This document shows, piece after piece, positions 1 through 11,557 of a DNA stretch of 64,000 nt (positions are counted from its first letter, which is position 1; the number at the start of each line of letters is the position of its first letter). A program made the translations under genes and the position numbers. This DNA comes from Stropharia rugosoannulata (Eukaryota; Basidiomycota; Agaricomycetes; Agaricales; Strophariaceae): contig JANCIK010000011.1 of the NCBI GenBank assembly GCA_028532985.1, positions 2,046,001 to 2,110,000 on the forward strand. The letters are read 5' to 3'. The notes below the pieces were generated by a model. That model searched no databases and was not told the origin of the DNA. It saw only the letters and a list, made by a program, of their open reading frames with translations.

Positions 1-3000
1 TGCCGCAAGCTCTCGTACTTGTCCTCGCTCTCTTTCTGCAGCCGCATGGCGCGCGAAAGCTGCGAATCGAGCGTCGCAATATCGGTCTGCAGAGTAAGAA
101 TCTCGTCCTCGAGCTCGCTCTCGCGCTGCTTGCTGCGCTCAAGCAGGGCGTCTTTATCAATGGCAAGGGCACGTTCTGCCTCCAGCTGGTCTTCCACTTT
201 GCGCTTATCTGCTTCCAGAGTCATCTTCAGCTTTTCAAGGGCCGCTCGCTCTTGCTTATCACGTTCAGCTCTCTCCTTCACCAAAGCCAACTCCAACTCC
301 TTCGCTCGGAGTTCTTCGTCGTTCCTGGTAGCTGCCAGCAACGGTCGAACCTATTATACATTAACCTCAAATCGCTGAAACAAAGCTCATCAAGGACATA
401 CCTTAGTGTACAGTTGCCACCACGGCCACTCCCTTAGCTCGCCATAAATCCTCGCATTCCGCTGGATAGTGCGGATCGCCACCGCCCTATTCAATATCTT
501 CTTCATTTGTCTCCGAGCAGTCCACATGCGCGCGGTCGCTTGGAGCCTTGAGAAGATATCAAACAGTAGAGAGTCCCGGCGCTCCTCAAGTTCCGCGAGC
601 ACACCCGCTTTGAAGAAGATCTTCGAAGTACCAAGCTTGAATATAGTCTCATCAAGCTCCAGGCTGATAACCATGCGGCGGCACGCCTCGCGGCCGTCCA
701 GGTAGCCCTTGGGCAGAACGCCGGGCGTCAGGATCTCGTATCGCTGGCGGAACTCGACGAACGGCAGGCGGTTAGGGTAGCCCAGGCGCGCGATACGGAT
801 GCCCTCGAGCACACCGTTGCATCGCAGCTGGTCAAGTACAAGCGGGACATCCATCCGGCCAGGCTTCTTGAGGTTGTTCGGCACGATACAGCGCACGAAA
901 TGCGGTTGCGTCGAGCGCAACTGCAGCATAAGACTTGACAACTGCTCTTTGTGGCGTTGAGCGACGGTGCGGAAGGCTCCCTTCTTCATCGTGCGCTTCT
1001 TACCCAGGCCAAAGGCAGATTTGGAAGTGATAGGCTGCTCCGCATATTCAGCAAAAAGGCCAGCGATGTATCGCTCAGAAGATGCCGCAAGGACTCGAGT
1101 GAGGTTGTCGTTCAGAGGATCCTTGTTCTTCTCGAGCCAGCCATCCGTGCGGTACTCGACTCTGGCAGCATAATGCTGGACGACGAAGCCTTGTTCAAAT
1201 CGCGAAGGCTCATATTTCAGGCGCCCCATATGCTCTTGCTCGTCGTCATTGACCGGCGTAGCCCATATGGCATTGAGCTTGTTCGTGAAAGTGCGATCGT
1301 CAGCTTTAGGCATTATGCATTCTTCGTCCAAGCAGCTGAGAATACCGATTGTGTTGCCACTCGATTCGATGAGGTCGATGGTCGGTTGTAGATCTAGCCC
1401 AAAGTTGACATAATCCCATTGGATGTTCTCTCTTGCATACTCCTCTTGCTCGAGGACAAACATATGGTGATTGAAGAACTGTTGTAACTTCTCGTTGGTA
1501 TAATTTATCAACAGTTGTTCGTAGCCGTTGACTTCGAAAATTTCGAAACCAGCGATATCCAGTACGCCGATGAAGGTTGCTTTGGACGATGGACGATCGA
1601 GTGCCCTGTTGATACGTTCCACAAGAGCCCCGAAGGATTTCTCGTACAAAGTTTTACAAAGCGCAGACAGTTCGTCTATTGCTTGTTGGCGCGTCCGGGC
1701 CTGAGTCACCCACTCACGGCCAGCGAGTGTTCGAGGACGAAGTACAGCTCGCGTGAACTCCGCAATCGGGAGACCAAGTAGATGGCAAACGCGTTCCGCC
1801 TGTGCGGTGTCTGGCATCATGGCATCGTCAGACCGCGTGGACGTGACGATGATATTTCCGATATGCAGAATAGCGGCTACAACGCGGAACAGGTCGAGTT
1901 GTTCTGAATCATCAAAGCCAACTGTATCAAGTGCAGCCTTGAAAATTGTTAATAATAGGGACAGAGTCATCAAAGAGATTTGAGTACCGTCAACGCGTTC
2001 CAATCTTCTTTATCGTCAATGCCGTCGACCTCTCGTTTACTCTTGTTGAGATATTCGTAGTCTTCGACTTGGCCATCAAGAAGTAGACCCTCTGGAAGAT
2101 AATTAGTTATGAATGGTACTTGTGTCACTTAACAATACCTTTGATATCGCCACCACCCGCCATCAATTGATAGAAAACATGGAAGCTCCGTTCCGCTTCA
2201 TTTCTATAGACAACTCGACTTTTCTCCAACAAATACCAGTCAATGTTTGCTCCGGCGATGCTACCGTCGGGACTGAACATTATCCTAACAAACTTGCCAA
2301 ACCGACTAGAGTTGTTGTTGCGCTGCGTTTGGGCATTACCGAATGCCTCTAGAATCGGGTTAGCTTGGAGTATTTGTCTCTCCAGAAGGCCAAGGCGGCC
2401 TTTGGCAGTCAGATGAGCCGTGCTTGGGAGAGAAGGCGAGTGACCATGGTTCTTGCGGAAAGACCTAGTTCGGGGAAGACCACTGGCAGGTATAGATGAA
2501 AGTGTGTTAGATCGGGAGTGTGACGGGGTCGTAGGATGGTGTACGTCAGTAGCAATAGCAGCCAGGTACTGAATGACCTTTTTGGTGCTCTCAGTTTTGC
2601 CGGCACCTGATTCTCCCCTGGAATGATATCAGTACATGCGCAGAGGCAACACTTGGGAGCGCATACGTAATAAGGATACTCTGGTTCTCGCGTTCGTCGC
2701 CCATGTTAACCCAGGCGCGCTCTGCGACGGCAAATATATGTGGTGGATTCTCATCGCGTCGTTTGCCTCTGTACTGCTGAATTATGGTATCCGAGTAAAG
2801 TGGTAGGTACTGGTATGGGTTGATCGCGACGAGGAACAGTCCTGAGTACGTCTGGCAAAAGGTTATGCACAGTATACGAAAGAGACCTGCATTTACTCAC
2901 GTATATAGCTCCGGATCCGTACCTCAGCCTCAGATTATGCACCACACTTGCTTCGTTGAGGAAGGTAAGATCGGCTATATCTTCTACTCTGTCGAACTTT

Positions 3001-3274
3001 GGGGGGTTCATCTTGAAGAGTTCCTCAAACCGGACTGTACGGAACTTGAAGACACATCGTCTGCGACGTCTGAAAGGTGTATCTTATTGGAACATACCTC
3101 TCCGTTTGCCGCCATTATGACTTCGGCGCAGTCTTCTTCTTCCTTGTTGACCCACCCTGCTAGGTATCCTTCTCTGATATCTGGAACCCAGACCCATTTC
3201 TTTTCGTTAAACTCTGCTTGTTGCGCGGCAGCCCTCGCTGCTTCAGCATTCTGTGATATTCGAGGTGCAGGCAT
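1..3274 (-). CDS. Class II myosin heavy chain, 5' part (partial at window edge)
   Basis: Actin-based motor for the cytokinetic ring. The start at 3274 opens MPAPRISQ, followed by an N-terminal SH3-like stretch with the KKWVWVPD and GWVNKEEED segments typical of myosin II. Exons then give the P-loop GESGAGKT (about 2590-2615), switch II DIAGFE, the actin-binding [11 protein letters not shown], the relay/converter region and one IQ-like segment ([20 protein letters not shown]). From about 345 down to 1 the frame becomes a charged coiled coil ([20 protein letters not shown]). The rest of the tail lies outside the window. Several introns of 50-60 bp interrupt the head. The head sequence shows no disabling change. 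Class II is inferred from the N-terminal domain plus the rod directly after the neck. The gene is probably the single essential fungal myosin II. Confidence 0.93.
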
Positions 3275-4515
3275 CTTCGTGTGTTAAGGCGTATTGTTGA
3301 TGTAAGATATCATCCAGGGGCTACAGATTGAGCGATCGTGTATGCGAGTAATGCTGCAAAGACCTAATAGTGTACAGAGAGGTATGGCGGAAAGGATGTC
3401 GTGAGGAAGAAGACAAAGCGGTATATGGTAGGTATATTGGGTAAGAGCGGATGGCGGCGCTCCTCGACGCGCCTGACGCGTGACTGCACCTCGAACCAAC
3501 ATGGACAAATCAGGAAAGGGGCCCAAACGATTACGTCACGGTGGCTATATTTGGTTCCTCCGACGTTCAAGAGGTTGCGTTGAGGACACTTTTTTTCCTC
3601 CGACTGCCATTCCTCTCTTCCTTTTATACTTCCTAGATATTTTTCTTACATTTCTTTGAAGTGTCCCAAAAGTTTCCGACGATTCGTCTTAGTACAACAG
3701 TTCTAGTATGTGAATCGTCCTATAAGAGGCGTCGCTTCTGTGTCCTCCGCATACACACGCGTTTAGTGACGCTCCGACTTAACATTACACTCCTCCGCTC
3801 ACCCTGCCTGTCCGAGGTTATCTTAAAGATATACCAGTCAGTTCTTGTCGCTTGACAATTGCTTGATGCGAACCGATTATTGACACTGCGTCTTGAAGTA
3901 CACAAAAAGTCTTGGGAGCGATCACCCAGTTTAACGATGTCGCAGAAGATAAAAACTAGGGACAATCGTTTTGGAGTCCAACTTCACGGCATTCAACAAA
4001 AGCACTGGCTATAACGAAAATTTATTCGAGTATTATGTTGGTATTATAGTGGCCAGGTATGGCTGGCATACACAAGCATCAAGTTTCTTCATTTCAATTT
4101 CCCCAGGATTCTCTAACAGGAGCGGAACTTCCAGGTGCTCGGCTCGGCATGGCATGTCCAGCATGGGTACTAATTCACATGGAAAAATCTTAAGGCATGA
4201 CTGTGGACGTTGGAAACTGTACTGGCTCTCGGACAACTAATTGTCACTTGGCGAAGCAACATTCCTGTTAAAAAGTTTTTTTTTTCCCTTCAGTATAAGC
4301 CAGAGAGAATGGTCGATGCAAAGTGAACACTATGGCCACAGGAATGTATCGACGCAATAAGGATGGCCGAGTCCCTTCCGAAGCTTTGAGTTCATTTTGG
4401 GTTAAATTGTTAATCCTCCCAATCCCCCAATGTGAACTCTAGTATTATATCCATATGAACATATCTGCACTCCGATTTAAGCGTCTTCTCTCGCTATAAG
4501 ATAGTAGAAAAAATT
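3275..4515. other. Intergenic stretch upstream of myosin
   Basis: No convincing gene. The part next to 3274 should hold the myosin promoter and 5' UTR. It contains CT-rich runs around 3590-3650, common in basidiomycete promoters. The remainder has only short chance frames. Confidence 0.5.
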
Positions 4516-4820
4516 GTGTATGGTGTACCATTTTCTGACCAGTGGCTCGAGTTCCTATATAAGTATGCCGCCCCACGTAACCCCAGACTCAAGAACAAAG
4601 CTGGCGTTATCTCGCTTGGAGTACTAATACGAGCCACTGCAAACATTCTAGAGTCCCTGTCGGACGTCACTGGCGTCCAGTCGTTCTTTCTCGCCATAGA
4701 CCCTAATGATCTTGCAGATGGCGGCTTCCTTGGCGGTACTCTAATCGGCCGCCAATTCTGGCGACATTCACTGTGCGTGCCGGACGAACTGCAACTTTCA
4801 TTACAAGTCCTAGGCTCGTC
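4516..4820 (+). pseudogene. Truncated fungal gene relic left of the transposon
   Basis: A frame of about 100 codons begins MYGVPFSDQWLEFLYKYA and includes segments such as GVISLGVLIRATANILESL and DGGFLGGTLIGRQFWRHS. Amino-acid composition and the absence of stops suggest real former coding sequence. It looks like the C-terminal part of an Agaricomycete protein of unknown function. No upstream exons can be found, and the frame loses protein-like character at the hairpin that borders the transposon (4821). I read it as a relic, possibly truncated by the insertion. No function is assigned. Confidence 0.35.
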
Positions 4821-4903
4821 CCCAGCCGGTCTCGAACTCTCACGTATTACATAACGTCTGCAAGCGCGTGACCGCTGCAAGCAGGTTCGAAGAACCGGCT
4901 GGG
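4821..4903. repeat. Imperfect hairpin abutting the left TIR
   Basis: CCCAGCCGGT at 4821-4830 is the exact reverse complement of ACCGGCTGGG at 4894-4903. The flanking loop arms also pair partly (TCTCGAAC against GTTCGAAGA). The hexamer CTCGTC occurs just outside it (4815-4820) and again at the tip of the TIR (4908-4913). The right end of the element has a hairpin of the same size and position but different sequence. Confidence 0.6.
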
Positions 4904-4907
4904 CGTA

Positions 4908-5114
4908 CTCGTCGCCCTTTTGGCGTGCGAGATTTTCCCCCGCCATCCTGAGGTGGGTACTTCGTCAAAAAACGGCCACAATGTCAAAAAAAAGTCACAA
5001 AATTGAGTATACATTTTCGTCTCCAATTTCAATTTCCAGTACAAGTGTATATACGACTTTTTTTCGAAAATTTAAGTCGGACTTGGTCGTCGTCGTTCAC
5101 AGGTCCGTGCACTT
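4908..5114. repeat. Left terminal inverted repeat, 207 bp
   Basis: Reverse complement of 11558-11764 with a single substitution, in the GTATATAC(A/G)-CTTG region near 5046. Homology then gives way to a short looser extension (GCCCAG) on the outer side. The inner end is at the ACTT of 5111-5114. Confidence 0.92.
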
Positions 5115-5212
5115 GCGGTTGATGTCATTGTTGATCTAGTCTCACGCCGTCATCTCTGACTTCCTCCTCCACATCGATCTTGACTCGGACTCCCTATGTG
5201 CTAGCTTGCCCA

Positions 5213-7359
5213 TCAAGATTCCGTACCCATACTTGCAGGTCTCCCAAATGCAGCAAAAAAATCATCATAACGACTTGGTGGGAACTGTACAGGAATCATG
5301 GAAGCAGCTGTCGGACCTCTTGGACGTTTAGACGGTGACCCGGGTTCTGTGGATGTTGTTGGAGCAGTTGGACGCTTTGAATGGTAGGTCTGTTTGTTGC
5401 TCTTGACATTTGCAGAATGAAGAGTAACCATGGTTTTGAAAAGATTCTCGCCCAAAGCATCCCACCGAGCCCAACTTCCTTGAAGATGAACGGCAAGTTG
5501 TTCCTTTGATGTGATTGGCCCCAGTGATGATAGAACTTCACAGAAAGCATCACTTAGCAGTGCCTGTGGTGTCCACATTGCCCTTGGATAAAGTGTTTGC
5601 TTTGTATTGATTCTCCATTGATATAAGGCATCTCGGACAGAATTAACAGGCGGTAACTTTCTGCTAGTACGGTTTCTGCGCACAGTCATGGATGAACTTG
5701 GCTGTACAGTTTCAAGTACTTTCGGATTGCAATTATCACAGCAAATGTTAGCAGGTGTTACTGTAAAGAAGGTAAGCCTAGTATAATCATTAGAAAGTTC
5801 GTTTAAACTGACCTGGAACTTCATTTTGAAAGATTGCTGCAACAATAAGACGTCGACAGTCTGTAGTTTGAATGTAAATATACATTCCTTCTTTAGGAGC
5901 ATTGTGGATGTGGTGTAGTGATGCATCAAGGTGAGCCATTGTGCTGTCTGTGATGCCGCAAGATAATCCATCCTTTGCGCCTTGTACAGCAGGACTAAAC
6001 AAGTCAGCATTTTGACTGGCCCGTGGGGTTTTTTTGCGATCTGTGGTGAGTGAAGTTTTGTCCGAATTTGCTACTACTTCGAAAGCTGATTTCTCAACGA
6101 TCATAACAGCTGTTCCCTGACGCTCAGACCCACGAGCAGCTCGGCCTGACCGCTGAATCCAAGATGACAGGTCTCGTGGAGTCTTCCATTGCACAACAAG
6201 GTCAATGTCCGGTATGTTACAACCCTATTCACTTGTAAGCAAAGACCACTAAAATAAAAGTAATGCAGTAATAGATACCATTCCAGCAGCATCCGTGCAT
6301 ACAAGTACACGAACATGACCACTCTTGAACAACTTCATTACTTCACGGCGGTATTTTTTTGACATAGCAGCATTGTATGGTCGCACTAATCCAATACTTC
6401 GAAGATGGTTCGGCACTTGAGCATTTAGATAGTCTACGATTCTCCCGCCGTCTTTGATGTCATCACTATAGATAAAGGTCTTCTTTATATCAGTATGTGA
6501 TTCACTTGCCGATGGTATAACAAATTCAAGGTCGCGGTATGAGTTCATAGGATGTTGCATTGCTCGAACAATTTGAGTTACGTTAGATCAGTCGTTTCCA
6601 ATATTGAGGAATAGGTAATTAGGGCTTAGATGGAGCTTCTCGATAAGATCAGTGTGAACTCTTTTTGTTAAAGATGCTGTAGCTGCAACAATTGGCGTGG
6701 TTTTTGGAAGAAAGGCCCGGACTATGCCAATGGATGCATACTTCTTTCGGAAGGAGCTGCCCCAGTGTGATACACAATGTGCTTCATCCACAAAGACAGC
6801 TATACAGCGTGAAGCAAACTCGGGCTTTCGGAGGACCATATCAATGAATCTTCGTGATAATAGCATCTCGGGCGACAGAATAACAATTGGATGACACCCG
6901 GAAACAATTTTCTATCGTATGTAGTATGTTAGCTTTGACACTTCACCGTGACGCAGCACAGACCTGCATCTGCTTGAAATTACATCCACCATGATTCCCG
7001 TTGATAGCTATAGCTGACAGATTGAACTCATTTTTGAATGTCGCAACCTGTTCTTCCTGAAGTGCGATCAAAGGTGAAATGACTAGAGTAACTTTTCCCC
7101 TACTAGATGCAAGCAAATGTGGAGCGGCAGCAATACCTGTCTTTCCAGATCCTGTTGCTGCATGTATTAAGACATCTTGACCAAGAACTTGTGCTGCGAT
7201 AGCTTGAAGTTGAAAATCTTTTGCACCGTTGGTCCATGATTTATAATTTGCCTTGATCAAACCGGGAAGCAGCTGAATGTCTTTCTTTGCTTGCTTTTCT
7301 TGCAATTCCGCCATGCTTAGCAACTTGGGCTTTTTTGAGTGGCTTTGTGAGGACGACAT
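5213..7359 (-). pseudogene. RecQ-type DNA helicase of the transposon, interrupted by a nonsense codon
   Basis: ATP-dependent 3'-5' DNA helicase of the RecQ family, four exons, about 662 codons. Exons are 7359-6964, 6911-6279, 6224-5813 and 5760-5213, with GT-AG introns of 52-54 bp. Visible motifs are Walker A AATGSGKTG (residues about 68-75), DEAH in FVDEAHCVSHWG (about 174-177), VAATAS (about 207-212), the motif V region CNIPDIDLVVQWK, and motif VI QRSGRAARG (about 366-374). A CCDNC motif starts the last exon. Codon 240 is TGA (6588-6590) in an otherwise uninterrupted frame at NIGND-stop-SNVTQIVRA, where related proteins would be expected to carry Arg. A CGA-to-TGA change is the simplest explanation. 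It is a partner gene of the DUF6589 protein and presumably helped the element move. Confidence 0.85.
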
Positions 7360-7496
7360 AGTAACAGAAAGAGTAATGATCCAAGAGATGATCAGCCTAG
7401 CAGCGTACTGGCCCGGATGATGACACGGAAGCAAATTATAATTCTAACTTGTCTAGCACTGGTTGAGAACTACTGCTACCCACTATCTTTAGGCCT
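7360..7496. promoter_or_regulatory. Divergent promoter region of the transposon
   Basis: A 137-bp spacer between the helicase start (7359, minus) and the DUF6589 start (7497, plus). It must carry 5' signals for both. No TATA box was positively identified. The role is inferred from gene layout alone. Confidence 0.4.
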
Positions 7497-10400
7497 ATGC
7501 ACACAAGCGATACAATCTTCCCCAGCTCGGATGACATTCCGCTTAGTACATGGCAGAGATCATGTCAGTCACCTATTCCAAGCTCGGATGACATACCTCT
7601 TTGGCATGTACAGGGTCGTTCACAACAGGAGGACTGGCAAACACCTCCAAAACTGCCAGCCTTGTTCAACATCGCCTTCAATCAGCCTTCCGTGTCAGCA
7701 TTTAGGCGCCCCCGCAGCTCTTCTCTGCCACTATCTGACACGGTGCCGTCATCGGATGACACTGTTATGTTTACTCCACGTACTGAAAAAAAGGTTCTCC
7801 GTCAGGCAGCTGCTCAAAAGAGGCTGAAAACTATTTCTCAAACCACAGAACTAGCTAGACAGAAAGAAGAAGAAGAACAGCATCATGAGGAAGAGAAGAA
7901 GGTATCGGCATACAAACAGGCACTTACAATACTGTCAGAGGAAGGCTGCTCACTTGCTGGCTTTATGGACTTCATTTTCAATCCCAAAACCATCCTAGAA
8001 TATGATTGGCGCTGGAAAGGCTTCTTCAATCACCGGCAAGTAGTCCATCAAATCTTCAGCTATTGGACAACATCACATTATAGCTTAACAACTCGTCAAA
8101 TAGTTGATGAATGGGTGGTTGAACGAGCAAAAAAGATTGCTAGTGATGAAGCGCGAGCTGTTTGCAGTGAAGGAATACTATCTAAAACCAAACGAGAAAT
8201 CAATGAAGCTTTTTTTTTGCAATATAGCATTGCTGAACTAACCAACAGCATTCAACAAGCGGCACCAAAATTCTTCGATATTTTAGGTGCATTTGCATCT
8301 ACACATCGACAGGCAGTCCAGCTTACAGACAAGTGGAAGGAGAAGAAACGGGCTGTACGTTAGTTTATCATCTTATACTAGTAACCAGGTTCAATACTCA
8401 CAAGTCGACTCACTCAAAACAATCAGATGCTTGGCTCAGCTGCACTGATACTTCTACGTGCTCGAAGTCAGCTCAATAACTATGCGCAAGCAGTTCACGG
8501 CACCTACCTCATGGCAACAGGGGCCCAACGCCAGCACTTCTCGGTCCTGTCGTCTCTTGGTTTGTCAATCAACTATGGCGGAGTCATTGATCAGCGCAAA
8601 TCTGCTGGTATAGACTTGATTTCTGTGAAGAAGGAAAGAAAGCGGACACCAGGTGTTCTGGCACAATTATCATCTGCATGTCGAGAGACAGCTCGCAGAC
8701 TTGCAGCAACTCACTTGTATGTTACGGTTTGCGACAATGTGAACATGATGGTACGTGTGGCAGAACAAGTTCTAGGACGGAAGGGTAGGCTGACAATTTC
8801 AACAATCAATGGGTTGCTCACTTTGATTCTTCATACCACTAGATGCACAGGAGAACGGTACATGTGCTACAATCATGCCTCTCTATGATACCAAACTTGA
8901 AGACCTCTGCTTGAAAACATACGAAGATGGAATTCAGAAAGCTGGACCACTACGGATTGAGGACCTTGAACTTACGGAAGATGAATCCTGCCTCCTGGAC
9001 ACTGCACTGGTTCATACTATTGTGAATATTGTGGTGCAGTATAGTGGTGAGCGGTTTGCTAAATGGCGAGATGAAGTAAAAGAAAGCCGGCCGAGGAGTC
9101 TTGACGTGATTCCTGTTCACAAAACTCCGATACATCCATTACCATCTATGGAAATCGATGAAAGCACTATTACAGGGAATATTGATCTCGTCGAGGCTAT
9201 TGACGAGGAGCTACATATTAGTGAAGATGACCCAAAGTACGTCCGGATAATTGCTGGTGATCAGTTAACTATTGCACGGCAACGAGCAATTTTAAATATT
9301 AGGGTTGGACATGAAGGAGGAAAGGAATCCTGGAAACATATCGTCCTGATGCCTGGCCTGTTTCATGCGAAGATAGCAGATTGCCATGGACTTCTCTTGA
9401 CGCACTTGACATATCGTCAACTCAGAGCCCTGGCAGTTTAGCATTCCACAATACTTGCCTCGACCGTATTCCTATTGTTCTTACATCATTGCCTAGCTTC
9501 CGGGTGTGCCGTGAACTGATCATGGTCTCTCTATATGCACGTATTCTTCACTGCCTATTGCTTGTATCAGGCACAAAAACACTCGATGAATATCTAATCA
9601 AATTTCCCTCACTCAATGAGATCAAGAAACATAGCCGTGAAATATTAACAAGATACGCCAATGCAGACGTTGTTCATAAACTCAGAGAGCCGAGAAAGAA
9701 GGAAGAATACGAGCATACTGCGAAGGCCAAAGCCACAAAGATAGCCACAAGAATCACTACACCGGATAACGAACTTCTTCAGCCGCCATCCAGCAAAAAA
9801 CCTTCCGATCCATCGCATACAATTTCGGCCGGCGACATTGTTTTCGAAAATGCAGTTCTGTTTCTACGAGATTCGTTGCTTACTCGTCTGTTTGCAGATG
9901 CTGTGAAGTCGGGGGATTCTGGGTTAATTATTATTGTTTTGAAGCTGTGGACACTTACATACTGTGGAAGTGGTCGAACAAAGTATGCCTACGAGATGCT
10001 ACACTTATTCCATAATCTTATAAATATCTGGTCGAAAGAGCTGCGGTAAGAAATTCAAACCAATAAAAAAAAGCAGTTTGGCTTACATTAATTTATAGTG
10101 CGGCAATTCTACGGAACTGGCTACTGAACCCGACAGGCAGAGAAGATGCATTTGTTGAGATTGATCTTGTGCAAGAACATCTGAACTACTGGATAAAGGT
10201 CAGCAATTAGCATGTAGACATCGATCACATTAAGGACTAACAATAGTCATAATCTCAGAAAATCTATAAAGCAGACGGCGACGCTCACTCATGGGACTGG
10301 CTAGAGCTTGTTTCACCTTGTATTGAAGTTCTGCGCAAATTGGCCACCAAGTTAAACTCTGAAATGGGGTCAAAACAAGGAGCAAGGCATTCAGTACCAG

Positions 10401-11525
10401 ACTTACAAAAAGATATAACCACCTTGATGTCTGTCCTGAAAGAGCATGAAGTCTACGAGTACAAGAAGGGTCGGGGTATCCACCCAAAGGATACAGCAGT
10501 TCCAGATATCCTGTCAGTGGGCATGGAAGCACTCAGCCATGGAGCGATGGCAAACGAGAACCCGCTTGTTGATTTCAATCAGCAGTACAACATTATGAAG
10601 GAACGAAGAAGGCTCGTACCTGTGTCCAGCAATGGATCCAGTCTGCCTAAACACAGCCGCTCTAACAAAGACCCTCCTATACTCGTGGTCACAAAAAGTA
10701 ACGGTCACATACCATTTTTCCACGGGTTGGCCTCCTCCTACTTCCGACATTTTACAAGTATATTTCATTTTAACATCAATTTTGAGCCACAAAAACTTGT
10801 AATTAAATAGATTGATTTAATCTCTACATAAAACAAAAATTAAAATTGTGTATGACTATTTTTTGCCTCCAAAACAGCCTGCACACGCTGAGGCATTTGT
10901 AGAATGTACTTATTGATCTTTTTGATTGGTAATTCTTCCCGTGCAGCTTGGACTGCGTGTTTGAGTGCATCAACTGAGTTTACCGAAGGTTGAGAGAAAA
11001 CAATAGCCTTGAAGTCATGTCAAACTGGCTCAATTTGCATTTAAATTGAGTTTACTTTGCAATAATCTTCTTCGCAGTTACAATTGGAATGTTTGTTGCT
11101 TCAGCTGCGGGTTTTGCTGTTTAATTGACCAAAACACGTCTGATTAATTGGTTCTTTTTTGGAGTATCATGCTCAGTATGTATAGTAATTACAGAGGACA
11201 TTTTGTAGTATAGGAGTATGTAGTTGTAGAGATATGAAGTGGATTGTGCGTCGTGAATCCGAGTGAAGACGCAACGATGAAATCATGTGACCGTTACTTT
11301 TTGTGACCACGAGTACCTATACAAGTCGACAGTGAAACCTTGGCTAGTACACCTAGTAACAGCAACTGTGATCAGTCAGAAGCCATTGAAGCAACATCAC
11401 ATGAAGCATACTCACCTACACTCACTTGCCTAGAGGAAGAAGATGTGGCCCTAGAGATGGATGACTGGGAGCTGGATGTTGAAGAGGACGAGGAGGGAGG
11501 AGACAGGCATGACAACGATGTTTGA
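7497..11525 (+). pseudogene. DUF6589-family protein, candidate transposase; frameshifted and split by a nested insertion
   Basis: The exons read as one long protein: 7497-8354, 8427-8784, 8843 to about 9400, a shifted frame from about 9400 to 10047, then short exons to 10680, and the tail after the nested element (11317-11525). Features in order are an N-terminal Ser/Asp-rich part with repeated SSDDIP, a coiled basic segment, and the conserved core GDQLTIAR (Asp at 9259), LFHAKIADCHG (9358-9390), SPGSLAFHNT, LLNPTGREDAF and QEHLNYWIK (Glu at 10175). It ends in an acidic tail (EEEDVALEMDDWELDVEEDE). I recognise this core as DUF6589, common in Agaricomycetes, whose function is unknown to me. 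Spaced Asp/His/Glu motifs plus TIR context suggest an RNase-H-fold transposase (inference). The frame is lost near 9390-9440 with no plausible intron. Confidence 0.78.
10682..11314 (-). mobile_element. Nested, internally deleted Tc1/mariner-type element (633 bp)
   Basis: A 29-bp perfect TIR (10682-10710 and 11286-11314, starting CTCGTGGTCAC) is flanked by TA at 10680-10681 and 11315-11316, the target duplication of Tc1/mariner. On the minus strand there is a transposase N-terminus from 11201 (MSSVITIHTEHDTPKKNQL) with an in-frame TAA about 27 codons in. A C-terminal part ends at 10840 (INKYILQMPQRVQAVLEAK). The catalytic middle is missing. It is a non-autonomous relic. Removing it with one TA restores the frame of the host DUF6589 gene. 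Confidence 0.85.
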
Positions 11526-11557
11526 CCGGTGTGGGAATTGCAGATATTTTTATCACT

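Noticed and set aside
4821..4903. tRNA-like gene suggested by GTTCGA motifs and a 7-bp acceptor-like stem
   Set aside because: The T arm and anticodon arm do not fold with standard lengths; a plain imperfect hairpin explains the pairing.
4494..4946. 150-codon minus frame beginning MAGENLARQKGDE
   Set aside because: The same peptide start appears at 11726 because both lie in the TIR; it is a by-product of the repeat.
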